This document shows positions 42,681 through 51,490 of a stretch of DNA of 64,000 nt, in pieces; position 1 is the stretch's first letter, and every line of letters begins with the position of its first letter. The stretch is from an uncultured Ruminococcus sp. (lineage in GTDB: Bacteria; Bacillota; Clostridia; Oscillospirales; Ruminococcaceae): positions 23,804 through 87,803 of the forward strand of contig UQYQ01000007.1 of assembly GCA_900545345.1 (NCBI GenBank). Reading direction: 5' to 3'. The notes under the pieces were generated by a model. It worked only from the letters and a program-made list of their open reading frames with translations. It was not told where the DNA came from and made no database searches. The translations under genes were made by a program, and so were the position numbers.

Positions 42681-43448
42681 ATGAAATTAATGTTTATAGG
42701 AGATGTTGTATCAAAGCAGGGATGTGAGTTCTTAGCAAAGCATATCTTTGATTTAAAAAAAGAATATGAAGCTGATATCCTTTGCATAAACGGTGAAAAT
42801 TCGGCATCCGGAAACGGTATCACCAAAGCTTCGCTTGATATGCTTTTAAGCTGCGGAGCAGATGTTATTACAACAGGGAATCACTCATTTCAAAGAAGAG
42901 ATTCAGTGCATATATATGATGAATATGATTATCTTCTCAGACCGATTAACTATCCGGATGGTGTGATAGGAAAGGGAATGTACATTTTAGACACAGGGAA
43001 AACACAGATAGCTTTCATAAATGCCATGGGAGTTGTGTATCTTGAGCCTATTGACAATCCTTTTACTGCCATTGATAAAGCATTGCTTGAGATTGATACG
43101 CCGAATATATTTGTTGATTTTCATGCAGAAGCAACGGCGGAAAAAAAGTGTATGGGTCACTATCTGACCGGTCGTGTAACGGGAGTTTTCGGCACTCATA
43201 CTCATGTCCAGACAGCAGATGAAATGATACTCGATGACCATACAGCCTATATCACAGATGTCGGAATGACAGGTCCTGAGCGTTCAGTGCTTGGTGTTGA
43301 CAGCGATATTGCAACTTCAAAGATGAGACTTCACTATCCTGTTATGTTTAAAGAGAGCAGCAATCCTTGCTTTATTAATGGTGTGGTGGTCGATTTTGAT
43401 GAAAAAACAGGAAAGGCAAGAGATATAAAGAGGATTATAAAAAGATAA
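42681..43448 (+). CDS. ymdB: YmdB-family metallophosphoesterase
   Basis: 255 residues. B. subtilis YmdB is a 2',3'-cyclic nucleotide phosphodiesterase linked to colony and biofilm development. Di-iron ligand motifs: FIGDVVSKQG, INGENSASGNGI, TTGNHSF, VDFHAEAT and GTHTHVQTAD; DVGMTGP is also typical. Start ATG 42681 after GAGTGG; an in-frame GTG nine bases earlier lies within that site. It follows the kinase by about 30 bp and could be co-transcribed. Confidence 0.93.
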   Translation: MKLMFIGDVVSKQGCEFLAKHIFDLKKEYEADILCINGENSASGNGITKASLDMLLSCGADVITTGNHSFQRRDSVHIYDEYDYLLRPINYPDGVIGKGMYILDTGKTQIAFINAMGVVYLEPIDNPFTAIDKALLEIDTPNIFVDFHAEATAEKKCMGHYLTGRVTGVFGTHTHVQTADEMILDDHTAYITDVGMTGPERSVLGVDSDIATSKMRLHYPVMFKESSNPCFINGVVVDFDEKTGKARDIKRIIKR

Positions 43449-43462
43449 AAACACGGTAATTT

Positions 43463-43503
43463 AAAATGGACAATGGAAACTTTATCCGATGTCCATTTTT
43501 TAT
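43463..43503 (+). terminator. Terminator after ymdB
   Basis: AATGGACA and TGTCCATT pair and are followed by a T run. Confidence 0.75.
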
Positions 43504-43566
43504 TATGCTCGTTTTATTATTCATCAGTTATTGTTATATTTTGAGGATTTGTTTTAAATTTAAAAA

Positions 43567-44808
43567 TTATGCAGGGTGAGTCTTTGCTGAAAATCTTGCA
43601 AAACCACTGTCACTTATTACTATTGCTCTTCTGACACAGGAATAGCCGTACTTATCTCTCAGATTGTCAATTGTCTTATTAAGGCTGTTTTGTTTTTTTA
43701 TCTTATCTGAATTTTCAAAAATTGAAGTTTGATAGTCCGAATAAATATCAACAAGGTCAGAGACGCAGATAGATATAGCACGAATGGGATTACCGGCAGC
43801 CCAGTTGTAGGATTCTTTATAAAGAGATAATGCAACATAAGCAATTTCATAAGCGTCATCTGTAAGCACAGACAGCTTTGTCTGTTTTGAATATGTGTAC
43901 AGTTCTTTATTCTTTATTGAAATGGAAATAACACCGCATTTTGAATGAATAGCACGAAGTCTTGACGCAATGCTTTCAGCAAGTGCAAATGCAATTATTT
44001 TAACATCATTGTCATTTGCAAGATCACGGTATGTTGTTGTACCGTTGCTTACTGATTTAACTAAATGTTTGCCGCTGTCTGCCTGAACAGGTGTTCTGTC
44101 CAGGCCGTTTGCATAAACCCAAAGATATTCTCCGCATTTTCCAAGCCAGCTTCTTAGCCTTTCGACAGGGGTTTCTGCCAGTTGACCTATAGTGAATATT
44201 CCTCTTGAATTCAGCTTTTTTCTTGTTGCTTTTCCGACATATAAAAGCTCTCCGACATCGAGAGGGAAAACTTTATTTTTAAAGCTGTCATTTCCTCCGG
44301 ATGTAATTACTGTGGTTGCATCCGGTTTTTTCATGTCAGAACCGAGCTTTGCAAATATCTTATTAAAGCTTACACCGATTGAGACTGTAATTCCAAGTTC
44401 ATCTTTAACCCTTTGTCTTATTTCATCTGCAATTACTTTACCGTCAGCTTGCTTTCCGTCACGCCAATAGCCTGTAATGTCAATCCAGCACTCGTCTATT
44501 CCGAATGATTCAATTTTATCTGTATAATCGGAATATATTTTTCTTGCTGCCTTTGAGTGTTCTATATATTCATCATAGTGCGGAGGAACAATTATTAGAC
44601 CGGGACATTTTTTCTTTGCCTGCCATATAGGTTCACCGGTTTGAACACCGAAGCTTTTGGCGTTTTCGCTTTTTGCCAGTATTATTCCATGGCGTTCTTT
44701 TTCATTTCCTGCGACAGCTATGCTTTTTCCTTTCAGTTCAGGATTCAGCTTGCATTCGATAGTTGCATAACAATTATTCATATCAATATGAAGTATAACC
44801 CTTTCCAT
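43567..44808 (-). CDS. dinB: Y-family DNA polymerase (DinB/UmuC-like)
   Basis: Translesion polymerase, 413 residues. N-terminal HIDMNNCYATIE carries the first metal Asp. The palm motif reads ESFGIDECWIDIT, so the usual SIDEA/V is GIDEC while the catalytic Asp-Glu pair is kept. SIGVSFNKIFAKLGSDMKKP, the little-finger region and a positively charged C-terminus follow. It is closer to a Clostridial branch often labelled UV-damage repair polymerase than to E. coli Pol IV. Strong SOS control is implied by three LexA-type boxes around a consensus promoter. Confidence 0.93.
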   Translation of the reverse strand: MERVILHIDMNNCYATIECKLNPELKGKSIAVAGNEKERHGIILAKSENAKSFGVQTGEPIWQAKKKCPGLIIVPPHYDEYIEHSKAARKIYSDYTDKIESFGIDECWIDITGYWRDGKQADGKVIADEIRQRVKDELGITVSIGVSFNKIFAKLGSDMKKPDATTVITSGGNDSFKNKVFPLDVGELLYVGKATRKKLNSRGIFTIGQLAETPVERLRSWLGKCGEYLWVYANGLDRTPVQADSGKHLVKSVSNGTTTYRDLANDNDVKIIAFALAESIASRLRAIHSKCGVISISIKNKELYTYSKQTKLSVLTDDAYEIAYVALSLYKESYNWAAGNPIRAISICVSDLVDIYSDYQTSIFENSDKIKKQNSLNKTIDNLRDKYGYSCVRRAIVISDSGFARFSAKTHPA

Positions 44809-44852
44809 TTTAATTACACGCCCTTTATCTTAAATTTACAATCAAATATATA

Positions 44853-44914
44853 GAACATAAGTTCTTTTTAATTATTATAGAACATTTGTTTGCGTTTGTC
44901 AAGAACAAATGTTT
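44853..44914 (-). promoter_or_regulatory. Consensus promoter with three LexA-type boxes
   Basis: On the minus strand: perfect TTGACA (44897-44902), 17-bp spacer, perfect TATAAT (44874-44879). LexA-type boxes: GAAC-AAAT-GTTT (44903-44914) next to the -35, GAAC-ATTT-GTTT (44880-44891) filling the spacer, and GAAC-ATAA-GTTC (44853-44864) near the start of transcription. GAAC-N4-GTTC/GTTT is the known Gram-positive/Clostridial SOS pattern. Confidence 0.88.
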
Positions 44915-44941
44915 GTAAATTTAGAATAATGAGAAAATAAA

Positions 44942-44975
44942 AAAAGCAGGGCTTTTTAAAGCTCCTGCTTTTATA
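44942..44975. terminator. Terminator downstream of the PpiC-type foldase
   Basis: AAAAGCAGG and CCTGCTTTT pair with T-rich sequence on both strands, 15 bp past the gene's stop. Confidence 0.75.
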
Positions 44976-44989
44976 ATAAATATCAGATA

Positions 44990-46348
44990 TTAAGTTAAAT
45001 CACCATACTGAAAGTTTTTATAGATATCAGTTTCTTCAACTTTGAGGTTTTCATAAATTTTATATAAAACCTTATTGACAGCGGCACTGTTATATGATTC
45101 GGCAAAGTATTCTGCATTTTTTTCAATATATTTTTTATCCAATGGAACACGCATGATAATGTGATATCCTGAACTTGATTCAACAACCTTGCTCATTTCA
45201 TTTTCTTTTAAAGCTAATGCTGCTTTTAGGAAGGCTTTATCATATTCATAGTCTTTTCCGATTAAAATACCTTTTGAATAGTCTTTGTATAATGAATCAT
45301 ATGTGTTGTTTTTCATTAACTTATTAAAGTCAGCACCTGATTTTAATTGTTTATAAAGCTTATCGGCAACCTTTTTAGAAGCGTTTTTAGCTTTGGTTTT
45401 CTGAGTTTCATCTAAAGCACTGTAATTTGAAAGAATAACAGAAGCCTTTTCAGCATTTGAAAGTTTGCCATAGTTTTCAATATTATTAGATGATAAAACA
45501 TCATCAGATATTTTTTCTTCAGAACCAAAAGGAATAAAAATCTGTTTTATCTGATAAAGCTCTTTTTGAGCGGTTTTATAAATGTTTTCTTTAGGGATAG
45601 AAAGACTGTTTACAACTTTATCAGCTATAACATTATTTTTCATAGCTGTTTCAAGATAATTTTCAGTCATATAATTCTGCTTTAAATATGACTTATAATT
45701 ATCGCCTTGTTCGTCTTTGATTTTCTGAATATTTTCTTCTGCTGTTTTTTTATCGGCTTCATCAAAGGTAATATTGTTTTCTTTAGCATAGCTTGTGTGA
45801 ACATAACCGCCCTTTATATATTCTGCAAGGCTTTCTTTAAAGGTGCTGAACATACTTTTAAGTTCATCACCGCTTGCATTGTTAAAGGTGTCTTCGGAAA
45901 TTCCGTAATATGGTCCATAGTTATATAAAAACTGATAATAACAGTTTCTTAATTCATCAAACTTAACTTCGGAACCGTTGATTTTTAGAAATACTAAATC
46001 GTCGGTATCAACTTTTTCACCGTCAATTTTAAATGAAGGTTCCGCAACATCAACAGTTGAGCTTGCGAGTGCAGTGTTTGATGAAGTGTTGGTATCGTTT
46101 TTATTTGTTTTGTTGAAAGCGAGAATTATTACTGTAACAATCAGTGCAGCAATAATAACAACCATAGGAATTATAATCTTTAAAGGCAGCTGTGATTTTT
46201 TTACTGTATCTTCATCAATACTTTCAGCTGAATCTATGTCATCAGAGCTATCAATGTCTTCGGTTATTGCTGATTCTTCTAAGATTGAGCTTTCTAACTC
46301 AGAGTCCTCATTTTCCAGGATTTCGTCTTTGTTTTTGTTCTCACTCAT
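44990..46348 (-). CDS. Membrane-anchored PpiC/SurA-type peptidyl-prolyl isomerase
   Basis: 452 residues. A strongly acidic cytosolic N-terminus (about 1-52, many Glu/Asp/Ser) precedes one membrane helix (about 56-80, LKIIIPMVVIIAALIVTVI). The extracellular part has a SurA_N-like helical region (FDEADKKTAEENIQKIK) and a parvulin domain at the end (QIKQIFIPFG, KENEMSKVVESSSGYHIIM). It probably assists folding of exported proteins, like PrsA, but is held by a membrane helix rather than a lipid. CGGAG before the ATG. Confidence 0.82.
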   Translation of the reverse strand: MSENKNKDEILENEDSELESSILEESAITEDIDSSDDIDSAESIDEDTVKKSQLPLKIIIPMVVIIAALIVTVIILAFNKTNKNDTNTSSNTALASSTVDVAEPSFKIDGEKVDTDDLVFLKINGSEVKFDELRNCYYQFLYNYGPYYGISEDTFNNASGDELKSMFSTFKESLAEYIKGGYVHTSYAKENNITFDEADKKTAEENIQKIKDEQGDNYKSYLKQNYMTENYLETAMKNNVIADKVVNSLSIPKENIYKTAQKELYQIKQIFIPFGSEEKISDDVLSSNNIENYGKLSNAEKASVILSNYSALDETQKTKAKNASKKVADKLYKQLKSGADFNKLMKNNTYDSLYKDYSKGILIGKDYEYDKAFLKAALALKENEMSKVVESSSGYHIIMRVPLDKKYIEKNAEYFAESYNSAAVNKVLYKIYENLKVEETDIYKNFQYGDLT

Positions 46349-46428
46349 ATTAATTCTCCGTTTCTTTCTGTTGATTTATTTTAATTCAGCATATCACAGT
46401 ATTGTGACAGCTATGTGATAGCATGGGC

Positions 46429-49320
46429 TTATGGCAGCAGTCTGTTTAAATCTCTAGGGAACATTGAAGTTTCACGGATATTCGAATAGTTCAAAAGCTT
46501 CATGAGGAGTCTTTCAAGACCTATTCCCAGTCCGCCGTGAGGAGGCAATCCGTATTTGTGAGATTCAAGATAATTTTCAAAATCGGCAGGGTCAAGTCCC
46601 TGGCGTTTCATTTTAGCTACCTGTTCGTCATAATCATGAATTCTCTGACCGCCTGAAGTTATTTCAAGTCCTCTGAAAATCAAATCGAATTTGTAAGCTG
46701 CTTTAGGGTCTTCTCTGTCGTCCATTGCATAGAACGGAGGCTTTGAGCTAGGGAAGTGAGTAATGAATATAAAGTCACTGTCATACTTTTCTTTAGCATA
46801 CTTGCAAAGGTTAACTTCATCTTCAGGGTCTAAATCAAACTTTGTTGAAACGCTCTGACCGCGGAGAAGCTCAATAGCGTCTGAGAATTTTATAGAAGGA
46901 ATATCCTTGATATGAGGAATATCAGCACCGAGCAATTTAATTTCCTTAGAGTAGTTTTCCTCAAGATACGCAAAAATATGTTTTAGCATTGCTATTTCCA
47001 TATTCATTACATCATACATGCTGTCTATATATCCCATTTCAAAGTCAAGACCGATATATTCATTTATGTGTCGTGATGTTGCGTGCTTTTCTGCTCTGTA
47101 AACAGGAGCGATTTCATAAACCCTGTCATAGAAAGCAACAGCTGCTTGTTTATAAAACTGAGGGGATTGATTCAAGAATGCAGGGTGTCCGAAATAATCA
47201 ATTTTGAAAATGTTTGCTCCGCCCTCAGCACCCTGAGCAACAATCTTAGGCGTGTGAATTTCAGTAAAGTCATTCATTCTCATGAATTCGTGCATTCCCT
47301 GAACTAAGCCTTCCTGAAGCTTGAATATAGCACGCTGATAAGGGTTTCTCAGTGAAACGCTTCTGTTATCAAGATTTACATCTAAAGTACATTTAAGCTC
47401 ACCTTGTGAAAGTTTAAGAGGATATTCTTCTTTTGGGGTTGAGATAAGCTTGATTTCACTTAAAATAATTTCAACGCCGTTTTGGTCACGATTGTTTTCA
47501 TTTACCTGACCTTTAACATGAACGAAATATCCTTCGTGCAATCCGTCGATACTGTCTTTGCAGTTATCCTTATTATATACAGTTTGTATAACATCTCTTG
47601 CTGTACGGATTACAACGAATGAGATACTTCCCATTGATTTAACCTTATGAACACAGCCTGAGAACTCGACTGTTCCGCCGATATTATTCTGTGCAGTTTC
47701 TACACAAAATTCCTGCATTACATTTTCTCCGCTGATAACAAGCATCTTATCGTTATCAGACTCTTTTACAGGAATAAACTTCTCTGTATTTTCATATTTT
47801 GAAAGCTTTGAAATATCAATTTTTGCATTGCTTTCAGCCTTTGCATTTGATTCTGCATCAGCTTGTGATTTTTGTTCAGCCTTACCGGATTTTAGCTTTT
47901 GTTCTAAAATCTCTTTTATTACTTTCGGTGTTCCTACTCCTTTAAGTGCTTTTGTGCATTTTCCCATAAAGAAGCCGAAAACCTTTGTTTCACCGTTTCT
48001 GTACTGTTCAACCTGAGCTGGATTAGCATTTAGAATCTCATCAATTCCTGCTTCAACCTTTGAGTTGTCAAGCTCGATTAGGTATCCGTTTGACTTAATG
48101 ATTTCAGAAGATGATTTTCCTGTTTCAACCATTTCTCTGAAGGTTTTGTTAGCGTCATTCAAAGATACTTTTTCTTCGTCGGAAAGTTTAACAAGCTGTG
48201 CAAAATCTTCAGCAGTGAAGTTTAGGTTATCAAGGTCAATTTCACCTAAGTTCAGTCTTCTCATGAATTCACGAAGAATGAATGAAGCAATGCTCTTAGG
48301 GTTGTTATATGTTTTTACAGCATCATCAAAGAAGTCTGATACAATTTTTGATTGAATAAGAATTTTAGCGTCTGTTTCGCTCAAACCGAATTTTTCAACA
48401 TATCTCTTTATTCTCTTATCGGGCATTTCAGGAAGCTTTGCTTTGATTTCATCAAGCATTTCGTCTGTGAAGTTTACCTGTAAAATATCAGGTTCAGGGA
48501 AGTATCTGTAATCGTGAGCATTTTCCTTGCTTCTCATAGAAGTTGTGACATCACGGTTGTCATTGTATCTTCTTGTTTCCTGAATAACACGTTTACCTGC
48601 GTCAAGAAGAAGAGCCTGTCTTCTTTCTTCATATTTAATAGCTCTGCCGATTGATTTGATTGAGTTTAGGTTTTTAATTTCAGCACGGGTACCGAATTCC
48701 TTATCTCCCGGCTTCATAAGTGAAATGTTTACATCACATCTTAGTGAGCCCTGCTCCATCTTACAGTCGCTGACGCCTGCATATTTTAAGAGCAGTGCAA
48801 TTTGCGAAACAAATGCCTGAGCTTCTTCAGCCGATGAAATATCAGGCTCGGTAACAATTTCGATAAGCGGAATTCCGCATCTGTTATAGTCAGCAAGAGA
48901 AACTCCGTTGAAGTCGTCATGAATAAGCTTTCCTGCGTCTTCTTCCAAGTGTATACGGTTAATTCTTATATTTTTCTTTTTTCCGTCAACCTCGATAGGA
49001 ACAAGTCCGTCTAAGCAAAGAGGTCTTTGAAGCTGTGAAATCTGATACGCTTTCGGCAGGTCAGGATAGAAATAGTTCTTTCTGTCAAACACGGAGAATT
49101 TGCTTATGTTGCATCCAAGTGCAAATCCTGCCTTAACTGCGTATTCAACGGCTGTTTGGTTGATAACGGGAAGTGTTCCCGGCATACCTGTACATACAGG
49201 ACAGCATCTTGTGTTTTGGTCGCCGCCGAATTCAGCGTTACAGGTACAGAATACTTTTGATTTTGTTAACAGCTCGGAGTGAATTTCAAGACCGATGACT
49301 GTGATATATTTGTTTTCCAT
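46429..49320 (-). CDS. gatB-aspS: Fused GatB amidotransferase subunit and archaeal-type AspRS
   Basis: 963 residues in one uninterrupted frame. Residues about 1-478 are GatB: GLEIHSELLT, a CPVCTGMPGTLP Zn motif, HLEEDAGK, DYNRCGIPLIEIVTEPD and the C-terminal YqeY-like tRNA-binding tail. An Ala/Lys/Ser/Glu-rich linker (about 479-510) joins it to a complete class II aspartyl-tRNA synthetase of archaeal type. That part has an OB-fold (GCVHKVKSMGS), motif 2 (YRAEKHATSRHINEYIGLDF) and motif 3 (GGLGIGLERLLM). A His in the OB-fold position corresponds to non-discriminating enzymes. The protein would make Asp-tRNA-Asn and, with GatA and GatC, amidate it. It follows gatC-gatA. No asnS is present here. 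Confidence 0.94.
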   Translation of the reverse strand: MENKYITVIGLEIHSELLTKSKVFCTCNAEFGGDQNTRCCPVCTGMPGTLPVINQTAVEYAVKAGFALGCNISKFSVFDRKNYFYPDLPKAYQISQLQRPLCLDGLVPIEVDGKKKNIRINRIHLEEDAGKLIHDDFNGVSLADYNRCGIPLIEIVTEPDISSAEEAQAFVSQIALLLKYAGVSDCKMEQGSLRCDVNISLMKPGDKEFGTRAEIKNLNSIKSIGRAIKYEERRQALLLDAGKRVIQETRRYNDNRDVTTSMRSKENAHDYRYFPEPDILQVNFTDEMLDEIKAKLPEMPDKRIKRYVEKFGLSETDAKILIQSKIVSDFFDDAVKTYNNPKSIASFILREFMRRLNLGEIDLDNLNFTAEDFAQLVKLSDEEKVSLNDANKTFREMVETGKSSSEIIKSNGYLIELDNSKVEAGIDEILNANPAQVEQYRNGETKVFGFFMGKCTKALKGVGTPKVIKEILEQKLKSGKAEQKSQADAESNAKAESNAKIDISKLSKYENTEKFIPVKESDNDKMLVISGENVMQEFCVETAQNNIGGTVEFSGCVHKVKSMGSISFVVIRTARDVIQTVYNKDNCKDSIDGLHEGYFVHVKGQVNENNRDQNGVEIILSEIKLISTPKEEYPLKLSQGELKCTLDVNLDNRSVSLRNPYQRAIFKLQEGLVQGMHEFMRMNDFTEIHTPKIVAQGAEGGANIFKIDYFGHPAFLNQSPQFYKQAAVAFYDRVYEIAPVYRAEKHATSRHINEYIGLDFEMGYIDSMYDVMNMEIAMLKHIFAYLEENYSKEIKLLGADIPHIKDIPSIKFSDAIELLRGQSVSTKFDLDPEDEVNLCKYAKEKYDSDFIFITHFPSSKPPFYAMDDREDPKAAYKFDLIFRGLEITSGGQRIHDYDEQVAKMKRQGLDPADFENYLESHKYGLPPHGGLGIGLERLLMKLLNYSNIRETSMFPRDLNRLLP

Positions 49321-49339
49321 TTGTCTTTTCCTCCGCTTC

Positions 49340-50797
49340 TTAGTCTATGTTTGGTAAAATTCTTGTGAATGTGTTTTCAAATGCGTTTGCTGTTTGGATT
49401 ACTGTTTGCTCGTCAAACGGCTTTCCGATAACAGACATTCCTATAGGAAGTCCCTTGTCATCATATCCGCATGGAGTTGAAATAGCAGGAAGTCCTGCGA
49501 TGTTTACAGTTACTGTACAGATATCAGCCTGATACATTTTAACAGGGTCGGATATGTTTTCGTCACAGCGATATGCTGTTGTAGGTGTTGTAGGTGTAAG
49601 TATAACATCGCATTTATCGAATATATCGTTGTATTCTTTTCTGATAAGCTGTCTGAGAGCCATTGCTTTTCCGTAATATGCGTCATAATATCCGCTTGAA
49701 AGAGCATAGTTTCCGAGAAGTATTCTTCTCTTAACCTCGTCACCGAAGCCCTCGCTTCTTGAGGCTTTGATAAGTTCATCATAAGACTCACATTTTTTCT
49801 CTGTTCTATGACCGTATTTGATACCGTCATAGCGTGAAAGATTTGAAGCTGCTTCAGCTGATGAAATAAGATAATAAGCAGGAATTGCATATTTAAGCGA
49901 CGGCATAGAACATTCAACAAGCTCAGCACCCATTGCCTTATACTCTTCAGCGGCTTTTAAAACTTCTGTTTTTATAACATCATCAATTCCGTCAGCGAAA
50001 AACTCTTTAGGAAGAGCAATTTTCATTCCTTTAATATCGTTTCCGATTTTTGCATTGAAGTCGGGAACTTCTCTTTTAGCCGATGTTCCGTCATGAATAT
50101 CGAATCCGCAGATTGCGTTGAGGATTGTTCCGCAGTCCTCAGCATTCTTAGCTACAGGTCCGATTTGGTCAAGAGATGATGCAAATGCAACAAGGCCGTA
50201 TCTTGAAACACGGCTGTATGTCGGTTTCATACCTGTTACACCGCAGAATGATGAAGGCTGGCGTATTGAACCGCCGGTATCAGAGCCAAGGGCGGCAGTA
50301 CAGAAATCTGCTGAAACAGCAGAAGCCGAACCGCCTGACGAACCTCCCGGAACTCTGTTAATATCATATGGATTTTTTGTTTTCTTAAATGCTGCTGTTT
50401 GTGTAGAACCGCCCATAGCGAACTCATCCATTGAAACCTTTCCGAGCATTACTATGCCCTCGTTTTCGAGTTTATCCATAACGGTTGCATTATAAGGCGG
50501 AATAAAGTTTTCAAGCATTTTTGAAGCACAGGTTGTTTTAACTCCCTCTGTGCAAATGTTATCTTTAATTGCCATCGGGATTCCTGTCAGTGTTTTGGCT
50601 TCGCCCTTATTAATTTTTTCCTGAGCTGTTTCACATGCTTTGTATGCTTCTTCCTTTGACAAGGTGATAAAGCAGTCAAGCTTGTTATCTGCCGATTCAA
50701 TTCGGCTGTAATATTCATCAGTAAGCTCACGCACGGAAATTTCCTTTTCGTCCAGAGCTTTTCTTATTTCTTTAATACTGCTGTTTTTCAGTTCCAT
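49340..50797 (-). CDS. gatA: Asp/Glu-tRNA amidotransferase subunit A
   Basis: Amidase-signature glutaminase of GatCAB, 485 residues. The Ser-cisSer-Lys triad is visible: Lys in MAIKDNICTEG, the Gly/Ser-rich GGSSGGSASAV, and Ser in GSDTGGSIRQPSSFCG. AAGGAG before the ATG. It lies 19 bp upstream of gatB-aspS and 121 bp after gatC; the longer gap holds a family 3 repeat. Confidence 0.97.
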   Translation of the reverse strand: MELKNSSIKEIRKALDEKEISVRELTDEYYSRIESADNKLDCFITLSKEEAYKACETAQEKINKGEAKTLTGIPMAIKDNICTEGVKTTCASKMLENFIPPYNATVMDKLENEGIVMLGKVSMDEFAMGGSTQTAAFKKTKNPYDINRVPGGSSGGSASAVSADFCTAALGSDTGGSIRQPSSFCGVTGMKPTYSRVSRYGLVAFASSLDQIGPVAKNAEDCGTILNAICGFDIHDGTSAKREVPDFNAKIGNDIKGMKIALPKEFFADGIDDVIKTEVLKAAEEYKAMGAELVECSMPSLKYAIPAYYLISSAEAASNLSRYDGIKYGHRTEKKCESYDELIKASRSEGFGDEVKRRILLGNYALSSGYYDAYYGKAMALRQLIRKEYNDIFDKCDVILTPTTPTTAYRCDENISDPVKMYQADICTVTVNIAGLPAISTPCGYDDKGLPIGMSVIGKPFDEQTVIQTANAFENTFTRILPNID

Positions 50798-50837
50798 TGA
50801 CTATTCTCCTTAATATGAGTTTGTATTATAATTGCAC

Positions 50838-50902
50838 GAAGTTTAACCCGCCGTTTTACATACTTATTGTATTTATCAAACTTTAAATAGGCGGCAGAGG
50901 AT
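50838..50902 (+). repeat. Dispersed repeat family 3, copy between gatC and gatA
   Basis: CCGCCGTTTTACAT, later AAACTTTAAATAGGCGGCAGAGG, matching the minus-strand copy at 9298-9347. The following GCAACG-TCAC-CGTTGC hairpin reaches the gatC stop. Confidence 0.6.
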
Positions 50903-50918
50903 GCAACGTCACCGTTGC

Positions 50919-51197
50919 TTATTCAACTACTTTAGGTACAACAAAACAGTTGTCCCTGTTAGTCGCATTGGCAATAACCTTTTCAGTAGGCATTGACGGT
51001 GCATTATAATCCTCTCTTAAATCGTTAAGATATATATTCTTGTTATCGGCAACTGCATCATATGTGATGTCTATTTCCTTTACTTTATCCATAAGATCAA
51101 TAATGCTGGTCATATCATTTGAAGCCTGCTTGAGTTCATCGTCGGTAAAATCTAATTTACCGAGCTCTGCAAGGTATTTTACCATTTCTAAATCCAT
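50919..51197 (-). CDS. gatC: Asp/Glu-tRNA amidotransferase subunit C
   Basis: Small linker subunit (92 residues) that wraps GatA and GatB. VKYLAELGKLDFTDDELKQ at the N-terminus and LREDYNAPSMPTEKVIANA followed by FVVPKVVE at the C-terminus are typical. First gene of the gatC-gatA-gatB/aspS operon. AAAGGAC before the ATG. Confidence 0.93.
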   Translation of the reverse strand: MDLEMVKYLAELGKLDFTDDELKQASNDMTSIIDLMDKVKEIDITYDAVADNKNIYLNDLREDYNAPSMPTEKVIANATNRDNCFVVPKVVE

Positions 51198-51398
51198 AAC
51201 TAAAACTGTCCTTTCGGTATAAATTTATGGGTTTTCCTGATTTTGGACATAATAACCCAATACTAAAATATTATTATACACTATTTTAACAATAAACGCA
51301 AGGGCTTAAATCGGTAATTAACGCATATTATCAGAGCTTTTTATTTTTTAAAATTTGTTGACAATTCAATGTAATTGTGATATTCTTTGAATAGGCAA

Positions 51399-51490
51399 AG
51401 GGGAGACAACCCATAATAAAAAAACAAGCCGAAAATTTAATATCTTGCTTTACTGCAAAAGGGGGAGTTACCCATAGAAAAAAACATTAT
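51399..51490 (+). repeat. Tandemly duplicated leader with ribosome site
   Basis: GCAAAGGGGAGACAACCCATA (from 51397) recurs about 60 bp later as GCAAAAGGGGGAGTTACCCATA, each followed by an A-rich stretch ending AAACA. The second copy supplies the ribosome site of the gene at 51474. The G-rich Shine-Dalgarno can pair with the CCC just before the start. Confidence 0.6.

Noticed and set aside
51397..51420. A separate short gene at the first copy of the duplicated leader
   Set aside because: The codons after the first CCCATA run soon reach a stop, so it is a leader duplication, not a gene.
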